From NCBI RefSeq assembly GCF_000739015.1, contig NZ_JPUG01000035.1:1-36820 (forward strand): 36,820 nucleotides of DNA, read 5' to 3'. The position numbers and the translations under genes are program-made. This document shows positions 30,566 through 36,820 of this stretch, piece by piece (the stretch's first letter is position 1; every line of letters starts with the position of its first letter). Below the pieces are notes generated by a model that ran no database searches, was not told the origin of the DNA, and worked only from the letters and a program-made list of their open reading frames with translations. This DNA is from Microvirga sp. BSC39 (GTDB taxonomy: Bacteria > Pseudomonadota > Alphaproteobacteria > Rhizobiales > Beijerinckiaceae).

Positions 30566-31447
30566 TCAGGGTTTGGCGAGAACCTCGATATCGCGATCCA
30601 GCCCGCTCTCGATCTTGAACTCGCGGGTGTAGACCTTGCCCTCATGACGGGCGATCAGCACGTATTCGCCCTCGGCCAGCGTCACGGACGGGAACGCCCC
30701 GATGGCCTCACGGATCACGTCGCCGCCGGGGGTGAGTACGCTGAAGGCCGTGCCGGCGAAGGCTTCGCCGCCTTCGGATGCCACCAGCTTCATGGTCACG
30801 GTGGCGGCGCGATGGTTGAGGGTTGCCTCGGTGACGCGGCCCGACTCCACCTTCAGGTCGCTGCGCATGATGGCGTTGGCATCGCCGTAGGTGGACACGA
30901 TGTGGTAGGTGCCCTCGGGCAGGCGGATCATGTCGTTCGCCTTGGCTTCGGCGATCACAAGCCTTCCTTCCGAGTTCTGCGCCTCCGGCACATAGACCGA
31001 GAAGGTGAGGCGATTGGCCGGAATGGGGCTCCCGCTGACCGCGCCCTTGAGCTGAAGGGCGCCGGCATTGATCGCGAGACGCTCGTTCAAGTTGCCGCGC
31101 TGCACGCTGATGCGCTTCGACGCGCTCGCGAACCCATAGGCCACATGGATGACGTAGTTGCCGGGCGAGAGGGTAAAGCTCGGCGCAGGAGCGGTGGAGC
31201 GGGCCACGATCACCGGCTGGGAGGCGTCCCCGCGATCTTCGTAGATCCGCCAGACGAGGCCGGAGCGGATCGGCTCGTTGCTTCCGGCAAAGGTCGCACC
31301 TGCATTCACCGTCACCTGTCCGATCGAGATCGGGGGCTGGTTTTGCGACATGGACGGCACGGCAGGGGACTGGGCCGACGCCGCGGACGCCGCCAGGAGA
31401 GCCAGAAAACAGAAAATCGAAGAGCGTGGGTTCACGGAAAAGAACAT
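30566..31447 (-). CDS. exported beta-rich protein, unknown
   Basis: A 293-aa protein with a signal peptide (SSIFCFLALLAASAASAQ). The mature part is mostly beta-strand and appears to contain three similar segments of about 80 residues, each with a GxY-V strand: LSPGNYVIHVAYG, LPEGTYHIVSTYG and LAEGEYVLIARHEG. Such modules resemble PEGA or carboxypeptidase-regulatory-like sandwiches that bind surface sugars or proteins; I cannot name the family. It lies 19 bp after the YfhO-like gene and is probably co-transcribed. The start is uncertain (ATG 31447 preferred over TTG 31486); no ribosome-binding site is clear. Confidence 0.75.
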   Translation of the reverse strand: MFFSVNPRSSIFCFLALLAASAASAQSPAVPSMSQNQPPISIGQVTVNAGATFAGSNEPIRSGLVWRIYEDRGDASQPVIVARSTAPAPSFTLSPGNYVIHVAYGFASASKRISVQRGNLNERLAINAGALQLKGAVSGSPIPANRLTFSVYVPEAQNSEGRLVIAEAKANDMIRLPEGTYHIVSTYGDANAIMRSDLKVESGRVTEATLNHRAATVTMKLVASEGGEAFAGTAFSVLTPGGDVIREAIGAFPSVTLAEGEYVLIARHEGKVYTREFKIESGLDRDIEVLAKP

Positions 31448-31466
31448 CGTTTCGAAGGATCGCCCG

Positions 31467-33911
31467 TCACCGGAGCGGAGCGACAATGGCCGTTTGAATC
31501 GGCTCGTCCTCGCTCTTCACGATATCTGATGCGGCTGCAACAAGATTCTCCAGGGACATCGGGCGGAAGTGAAACTCGACCCGGTGACGCCCCGGTCCGA
31601 CTTCGACCCCGCGGAACAGGAGGTTGGCCCGCAGGATTGGGCGGCGCTCGCCGTCCACCCATGCTTCCCAACCCGGATAGTGGATGTCGTGCAGCACCAG
31701 CACGCCGTTCGCGCTGCTGTCGACCTCGATCGTGACCGAGTTCCGCTGGTAGCTGACGATGCGGGCTTCGCCCTTGGCCTGCTCCGGCTTGGAGCCGGCC
31801 GGGGCGTAGCGGGCCTTGAGGAGCGGCAGGCTCTCGTGGTCGATGAGGGCTTCCGTCTCGCGATTGAACTCCGGCAGCTCCTCCTCGCCGAGCATGGCTT
31901 CCGAATCCACCGGGCTGACGTGGTGGGCCATGTAGGCGCGCGGGCCGGAGGCATTCAGGCGGTAGATCCACATCCGCCCGGTGCCATAGACGACCTCCGC
32001 ATCGGTCAGACGCGGGAAGTGACGCGGCAGCTTGTCGGCGGGGCGGTCGAGAACGATGTAATCGAGCCCGAGCAGGCTTGCGAGCTCGCATTCATAGCCG
32101 CGGAAGCTCGTTGGAAACTGGCGCAGGTTGGGGTCCTCCGCGTTCTCCCCTGGACCGATCGCCCGCTCGTAGTCGGCGAGACGCAACGGGTTGTAGCCGA
32201 TGATGTCTTCGATGCCGAGAACCATGGAGGCATTCTGCCACGCTCCCTTCAGGCCGAGAATTTCCACCCGGGGATACTCGCCACGGGCGTTCCGCTCGGC
32301 GAGCTCGCGCTTGAGGATCTGAAGGCCCTGGAGCTGCTCGGGCGGCAGTTTGGTGAACACCGTGTAGCGCTCGGCCGGCTCCGCATTGAGGGCCGAGGCC
32401 GCGTGGCGTCCGATCAGCTCGGCCCCCGTCAATGTGACGAGCACGAGCGCCGTGGCTCCCCGCCAGTGCGGAGTGCCGCTCACCTTCGCAAGAGCAAGAA
32501 CCGCTGCAGCCGCTGCAGCCAAGCTCACGCCGATTTCCAGGATGGCTGGGGAGACATGTCCGCCCTTGACCGCAAACGACAGAGCGCTGGCGATGGCTGC
32601 GACCACGAGACCCAGGGCGAGCAGGGGCGGGAGAGCCCAGAGGCGGCCGAGGGAGGGGCGGTTCCATCTCGGGAGCCCTTCCGCCGCATAGCGATGGACG
32701 AGATAGCCGCCGGCGAAGGCCAGGGCGATGTTGATGAGGAAGGTGGCGTCCGCCGGCCTGCGGTAGAGGTTCACGCCCGGCATGTGGTCGAAGATGACTT
32801 CGAAGCCGGGGGTGTAGCGCCCGAGGGCGTAGAGCAGGGCGGCCATACCGGTGACGAGGAAGAACCGGAACTCGCGGGCGAACAGGCGTCCGCCGGCGAT
32901 ACCGTGCCAGATCAGCAGGAGGGCCGGGATGGTGCCGATGAACAGGTAGTTCGTCGCCCGATCGGTCCAGGTTCCTTCCGCAAGGCTGTGCCAGTCTGGT
33001 CCCCAATAATCATAGGTCCAGCGCAGAGAGCCGAAGACATTGCCGAAAAGCACCGTCGCCAGGCTCTCCGGCGGCAGGGACCCCATGGCGGCCACGCCGA
33101 AGCCGAAGGACGGGCGCGTCGAGGTGGCGAGAAACTGCATCGTCAGGACGACGGGCACGGCCAGAAGCGCGGCGCCGATGGCTCCCATGGCAACTAGGAG
33201 CCCCAGGCGTGACCCGAGATAGGCGAGGGAGCGTGGAGCAGTCCAGATGCGGTGAACGGCGACGGCGATGAGGGTGAGGGCGCAAAGAAAAGCGACCTGA
33301 TCCCGCCCGATGACCATCAGGACTGCGCTCAGCGCGAACAGAAAGCCATAACGGTAGGAGCGGCGGTCGAGCGCCTCCTCCAGGAGCCAGAAAGCCAAAG
33401 GGAAGAAGCCGTAGCTGAAGATCATGCCCGTATGCTGGAGCCGCGCCGTGGCCGAGCCCCCAAGCATGAAGACCAGCGCGGCCACTACGGCGCCGGCCGA
33501 GTGCCAGCCGCGCCGGCGGAAGATCGGCACGAAGGCGAGAGCGCCCGGGAGGAAATGGGCGAACACGACCACGTCGAAGAGCTGCATGGAGGGCTCAGGC
33601 ACGAGCCATCCGAACAGCAGCATCGTGGGGGTGAACAGGAGGGACTGAGGGTCCGCCGCCGAGGGGTGGCCGCCGAAATGGTAGGGGTTCCAGAGGGGCA
33701 GTTCCCCATGGGCCAGGGCGGTGCCGAGATAGCGCAGGGTCGGATAGAACTGGTTCTTGGAATCCCATGGAACGACCGTGCCGGTCAGGGGCCAGACCGA
33801 GACGGCGAGCGCCCAGGCGGCCAGGATGAGGCCAAAGGCGACAAGCGTCTCGTGCCTCGACCACGCGGCGGGGGAAGCGGAACTATCGGGTCCGAAAATG
33901 GATGTCTGCAT
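31467..33911 (-). CDS. YfhO-like polytopic membrane protein
   Basis: An 814-aa protein. About residues 20-500 contain ten or more membrane spans with a first loop typical of GT-C glycosyltransferases and YfhO (PLTGTVVPWDSKNQFYPTLR then PLWNPYHFGGHPSAADPQS). The conserved acidic residue of that loop is in VPWDSKNQ. The last 300 residues are a periplasmic domain (VLVLHDIHYPGWEAWVDGER near the C-terminus) as in YfhO. Known relatives glycosylate lipoteichoic acid or surface polymers with lipid-linked sugars. It is followed by an exported beta-rich protein, hinting at a surface modification pair (inference). ATG 33911 is used. Confidence 0.85.
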   Translation of the reverse strand: MQTSIFGPDSSASPAAWSRHETLVAFGLILAAWALAVSVWPLTGTVVPWDSKNQFYPTLRYLGTALAHGELPLWNPYHFGGHPSAADPQSLLFTPTMLLFGWLVPEPSMQLFDVVVFAHFLPGALAFVPIFRRRGWHSAGAVVAALVFMLGGSATARLQHTGMIFSYGFFPLAFWLLEEALDRRSYRYGFLFALSAVLMVIGRDQVAFLCALTLIAVAVHRIWTAPRSLAYLGSRLGLLVAMGAIGAALLAVPVVLTMQFLATSTRPSFGFGVAAMGSLPPESLATVLFGNVFGSLRWTYDYWGPDWHSLAEGTWTDRATNYLFIGTIPALLLIWHGIAGGRLFAREFRFFLVTGMAALLYALGRYTPGFEVIFDHMPGVNLYRRPADATFLINIALAFAGGYLVHRYAAEGLPRWNRPSLGRLWALPPLLALGLVVAAIASALSFAVKGGHVSPAILEIGVSLAAAAAAVLALAKVSGTPHWRGATALVLVTLTGAELIGRHAASALNAEPAERYTVFTKLPPEQLQGLQILKRELAERNARGEYPRVEILGLKGAWQNASMVLGIEDIIGYNPLRLADYERAIGPGENAEDPNLRQFPTSFRGYECELASLLGLDYIVLDRPADKLPRHFPRLTDAEVVYGTGRMWIYRLNASGPRAYMAHHVSPVDSEAMLGEEELPEFNRETEALIDHESLPLLKARYAPAGSKPEQAKGEARIVSYQRNSVTIEVDSSANGVLVLHDIHYPGWEAWVDGERRPILRANLLFRGVEVGPGRHRVEFHFRPMSLENLVAAASDIVKSEDEPIQTAIVAPLR

Positions 33912-34194
33912 TGCTTTCAAGCGGCGCCGCCGGCTTGCCTCACCCGCTGGCCCTTAAGCCTGCTCGCGCAGGCTGCCGGGCCGCCAGGGTTGAAACCTGC
34001 TTGGCGTCTGACCGCACTCCCCCTATACATCCGCTGCTGTTTCTTCTGTGGCAGCGGTCCGCCCTTGGAACGCCTGCGCTCCCTCAAGCGCATCAAGACG
34101 GCGAGACGATGGCGGGCCTGGACCCGTCCTGCTCGCAGACTTGGTGAGCATCCACCTTCATTGTTCCACATTATCCACGCCGGATGAAGAGCCC

Positions 34195-34758
34195 ATGAAC
34201 GATACCCTTTCCCGCCTTCTGCAGCGCCGCTCCGTCCCGTCGCGCTGGTTGGGCGAACCGGGGCCGAGCGAGCCGGAGGTCGAGACCCTCCTGAAGGTGG
34301 CGTCCCGGGTGCCGGACCACGGCAAGCTGGTCCCGTGGCGCTTCATCCTGATCCAGGGTGAGGCCCGCCAGCGGCTCGGCGAAGTGCTGGCGGCGGCCTT
34401 CCAGGCGGACAACCCGGAAGCCGGGGATGACAAGATCGCCACCGAGCGGGAGCGCTTTGCCCAGGCACCTCTGGTGGTTGCGGTCGTGTCCCGCGTCGTG
34501 CCGCACGTGAAGATCCCCGACTGGGAGCAGGTTCTCTCGGCGGGCGCCGTCTGCATGAACCTGCTCAACGGCGCCACGGCGCTCGGCTACGGCGCCTCCT
34601 GGCTCACCGGTTGGGCCGCGTTCGACCGGCGGGTGCTCGACGCGCTGGGACTGAAGCCCGAAGAGCGGATCGCCGGCTTCATCCATATCGGCACGGCCAA
34701 GGAAACACCGACCGACCGGGACCGGCCCAGCCTCGACGACATCGTGACCCGGTTCTGA
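34195..34758 (+). CDS. nitroreductase family protein
   Basis: A 187-aa FMN-dependent nitroreductase of the YdjA-like short group. FMN contacts are visible in LLQRRSVPSRWLGEP (about residues 7-21), ASRVPDHGKLVPWRF (about 36-50) and LGYGASWLTG (about 128-137). It ends DDIVTRF. These enzymes reduce nitro compounds or quinones with NAD(P)H; the natural substrate is unknown. ATG 34195 follows a weak GAAGAG. It precedes the flavin reductase-like gene by 65 bp. Confidence 0.9.
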   Translation: MNDTLSRLLQRRSVPSRWLGEPGPSEPEVETLLKVASRVPDHGKLVPWRFILIQGEARQRLGEVLAAAFQADNPEAGDDKIATERERFAQAPLVVAVVSRVVPHVKIPDWEQVLSAGAVCMNLLNGATALGYGASWLTGWAAFDRRVLDALGLKPEERIAGFIHIGTAKETPTDRDRPSLDDIVTRF

Positions 34759-34823
34759 AATCTTTTGGTCCGCCGCAGGACATGCGGCGAACCGATGCCC
34801 ACCTTGCCGGGATATGCTCCACG

Positions 34824-35432
34824 ATGTTCTACGAAACCGCCACCAACGCCCATGGCCTGCCCCACGATCCATTCAAGGCCATCGTCACGCCCCGGCCCAT
34901 CGGCTGGATCACCGCCATGAGTGCCAAGGGGGAGGTGAACCTCGCCCCCTATTCGTTCTTCAATGCCGTCTCCGAGCGGCCGCCCATGGTGGCCTTCTCC
35001 TCGGCCGGCAAGAAGGACGCGCTCACGTTCATCGAGGAGACGGGTGAGTTCGTCTGCAACCTTGCGACCTACGACCTGCGGGAGAAGATGAACCTCACCT
35101 CGGCTCCTCTCTCTCGTGGCGAGAACGAGATGGAGCATGCAGGCCTTGAGGCCGCACCGTCCCGTTTGGTGAAGCCGCCCCGGGTCGCCGAGGCTCCGGC
35201 TGCGCTCGAATGCAGGTGGCTCCAGACCGTGCCGCTCGAACCCCTCGGAGGCGGCGATCCATCTTACTATCTCGTGATCGGCCAAGTGGTTGGGATCCAT
35301 ATTGACGACCGCTACATCGTCGACGGCCTCGTTGACACGGCCGCCATGCGCCCTATCGCCCGCTCCGGCTACCGCGACTACTTCGTGGCCACCCCGGAAA
35401 CGAAATTCTCCATCACGCGGCCTGGAGGCTGA
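34824..35432 (+). CDS. flavin reductase-like domain protein
   Basis: A 202-aa split-barrel FMN-binding protein (flavin reductase-like, PF01613). The domain begins with FKAIVTPRPIGWITAMSAKG (about residues 17-36), followed by NLAPYSFFNAVSERPPMVAF (about 39-58) and ETGEFVCNLATYDLREKMN (about 72-90). It binds FMN and may reduce flavin or other substrates. ATG 34824 fits the usual length; the longer frame overlaps nitroreductase. Both genes could be one operon handling flavin-dependent reduction (inference). Confidence 0.9.
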   Translation: MFYETATNAHGLPHDPFKAIVTPRPIGWITAMSAKGEVNLAPYSFFNAVSERPPMVAFSSAGKKDALTFIEETGEFVCNLATYDLREKMNLTSAPLSRGENEMEHAGLEAAPSRLVKPPRVAEAPAALECRWLQTVPLEPLGGGDPSYYLVIGQVVGIHIDDRYIVDGLVDTAAMRPIARSGYRDYFVATPETKFSITRPGG

Positions 35433-35589
35433 TACGCCCGGAGCGTCGGCTTCGCTAGGGCGTCAGACCCACAAGTGGAATGCCCTTTTGGGGTTCATCC
35501 AATGTTCCACTCCTTTGAAGGGTGCATCGCGTGGACTGGGCCAGGAGGCCGCACGACGCGCCGGCGCAATGCGCCGGCCGAGGACATGA

Positions 35590-35630
35590 AAAGGCCCGCG
35601 ATGGTCTCCCATCGCGGGCCTTTCGTTTGT
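35590..35630 (+). terminator. perfect 15-bp terminator hairpin
   Basis: AAAGGCCCGCGATGG (35590-35604) with its exact reverse complement (35609-35623) around TCTC, then CGTTTGT. It lies 157 bp after the flavin reductase gene and may insulate the neighbouring insertion element on the other strand. Confidence 0.85.
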
Positions 35631-35684
35631 TCAGGCTCGGAACGTTGCCCGTATCAGACGATGAATACCAAGTCCCGCTGATCA

Positions 35685-36742
35685 TCATTGGTGCGCCCAC
35701 TCGCGCAATCCGATGGACATGATGGTCCAGGGCTGATCGATCAGCTTGTTCCAAGCCGCACAGCAGTGGTCAAGAATGTCAGTGTAGGACGTGAAGATCC
35801 GGTTGGAGATCCAGTTCTCTCTCATGAACTGCCAGATGTTCTCCACCGGGTTCAGTTCAGGCGCCTTTGCCGGCAGCGGCACCAGGGTGATGTTCGACGG
35901 CACCTTCAGTCTGGTTGAGACATGCCAGCCGGCCTGGTCGAGCAGCAGCACTGCGTGCGCGCCAGCTGCTACGGCCTGGGAGATCTCGGCCAAATGCAGC
36001 GCCATGGCCTCTGTCGTGCAGCGAGGGAGCACCAGCCCCGCTCCTTTGCCCTGGGCTGGGCAGATCGCGCCGAAGATATAAGCCGACGCAGTCCGCAGAT
36101 CCCGTGACGCGGAGGGACGGGTGCCGCGTTTGGCCCAGCGCCGGGTGATCTTGTTCTTCTGGCCAATCCGCGCTTCGTCGGCAAACCAGATCTCTATAGG
36201 GCGGCCATCGGCTTTGTCCTTCGCGATCTCCTCCAGACGCGCAGGGAAGTCTTTTTAAAAACAGCCACGGCCGCTTCGCTCTTTTCATGATGGCGCGGGC
36301 GCGCGGACAGCTTACGGAAGTTCGGGGCCCGCAACTCACGGCTGAGCGTTTGTTTGGAGATCCGGATCCGGTACTCGTCCCAGAGCCACCGCATCAGGTC
36401 TGCCAAACGCCAACGCACCACCCCGTGGACGGCCGGGATCGGGCCGGCCTCGATCATCTCACTCAGGCGCAGTCGATGCTCGTGGCTTAAGATCGAGGGC
36501 TGTCCCGGCGCCTTCCCGTCCAAGAGCCCATCAGGTCCGTGGGCATTGAAGCGCAGCACCCAGTCCCGCACGGTCTGCAGGCCAACCCCGCCGATCTCGG
36601 CCGCTTGGGTGCGCGAGCCGCCCTCGTAGATCACCGCCAGGGCCAGCAAGCGGCGGGTCTGCGGGGCATCCTTGCTCCGGCGGGCAAGCTGGCGCAGGCG
36701 AACGGCATCGTAATCAGGCCGGAGGGCGACGGGAATGGACAT
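35685..36742 (-). CDS. IS630 family transposase, split by -1 frameshift
   Basis: The first frame (ATG 36742 to stop at 36194, 182 aa) holds the N-terminal helix-turn-helix region (RRLLALAVIYEGGSRTQAAE, then VGLQTVRDWVLRF). The second frame resumes at about 36250 and runs to 35685, carrying all catalytic residues: D in EIWFADEARIGQ, D in AVLLLDQAGWH and E in LNPVENIWQF. Joining at the T5A5G run (36251-36262) by a -1 shift restores FKK followed by DFPARLEEIAKDKADG without loss. This may be programmed frameshifting, known in several IS630 members, or a disabling mutation. Confidence 0.82.
36251..36262 (-). other. candidate -1 frameshift site in the transposase
   Basis: On the minus strand G, five T, five A, G: zero-frame codons GTT TTT AAA AAG. 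Slipping back one base on AAG makes the next codon GAC and opens the catalytic frame. Long T and A runs also promote transcriptional slippage. Confidence 0.6.
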
Positions 36743-36820
36743 GGCAAACCTCCTCGCTTGCCATGTTGAATCACATCTCAGGCGCTTTGAGACTGCGACG
36801 AGTCGCTCTCACCAGGACGT

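Larger units (their letters stand above)
35666..36790 (-). mobile_element. second IS630-family element (ends unresolved)
   Basis: It contains a two-frame DDE transposase at 35685-36742. The flanks show only imperfect inverted similarity: CAAGTCCCGCTGA near 35669-35681 against the complement of TCAGGCGCTTTG near 36778-36789. A TA lies at 35666-35667 but no matching TA could be placed at the right end, which lies close to the end of the window. The boundaries are approximate. This element is from a different IS630 subgroup than the one at 2-1500. Confidence 0.55.

Noticed and set aside
29918..31735. 605-codon open frame antisense to the CBS-BON and beta-protein genes
   Set aside because: Spans two genes and an intergenic gap on the other strand, with no motifs; a high-GC shadow.
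31569..33197. 542-codon open frame antisense to the YfhO-like gene
   Set aside because: The opposite strand has clear membrane spans and YfhO motifs; this frame shows only low-complexity charged sequence.

Overview
The window reads as a gene-dense, high-GC chromosomal segment of an alphaproteobacterium of the order Hyphomicrobiales (Rhizobiales), probably near the Methylobacteriaceae/Microvirga group. The order is supported by an Omp2-type porin, a DUF3126 protein, a CHCC zinc-finger protein, a bacterial transglutaminase-like cysteine peptidase, a NepR-type anti-sigma factor, a CtrA-type box and three dispersed imperfect palindromes with an AAAGTG core. The genus is a guess from protein flavour only.

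Layout. (1) 1-1500: a complete IS630-type element with matched ends; besides its DDE transposase it carries a divergent LexA-like winged-helix gene. (2) 1521-8348: a small membrane ORF, map, an FkbM methyltransferase, sfsA, a 0.9 kb intergenic stretch with repeat palindromes and a consensus sigma-70 promoter in front of a foldable non-coding segment, then a CinA-like molybdopterin-binding protein, gpt and an acyl-ACP/CoA ligase. (3) 8460-13684: an accessory zone of small proteins: a secreted four-cysteine protein and its paralogue at the two edges, a porin, a lipoprotein, tiny membrane proteins (24, 49 and 55 aa), a coiled-coil protein, a single-domain response regulator, a stress-protein-like membrane protein and a NepR-like anti-sigma factor. 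A perfect GGAAC-N16-CGTT (EcfG-type) promoter precedes the 24-aa gene and near-matches precede two others, so part of this zone may belong to the general stress response. (4) 14231-20819: tRNA-Leu(UAA), FAD monooxygenase, CHCC zinc finger, alpha/beta hydrolase, small methyltransferase, crotonase-family protein, cysE, DUF3126, gamma-carbonic anhydrase and a transglutaminase-like peptidase with a perfect CtrA box. (5) 21102-28975: rhomboid protease, CBS protein, patatin, MFS transporter, hisI, folE, a NifU/IscU-like scaffold, yidD and thrS. (6) 29080-35432: a CBS-BON fusion, an exported beta-rich protein, a YfhO-like membrane protein, a nitroreductase and a flavin reductase-like protein. (7) 35666 to near the end: a second IS630-family element whose transposase is split by a -1 frameshift at a T5A5 run.

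Most genes are ordinary housekeeping functions in short transcription units (folE-hisI, scaffold-yidD, CHCC-monooxygenase, YfhO-beta protein). The parts that repay attention are the small-protein/stress zone, the candidate structured RNA near 5.0-5.2 kb, the IS630 passenger regulator whose stop codon is the element's own end, and the CtrA-box peptidase. Both ends of the window lie in insertion sequences, as expected if this is a whole contig broken at multi-copy repeats.
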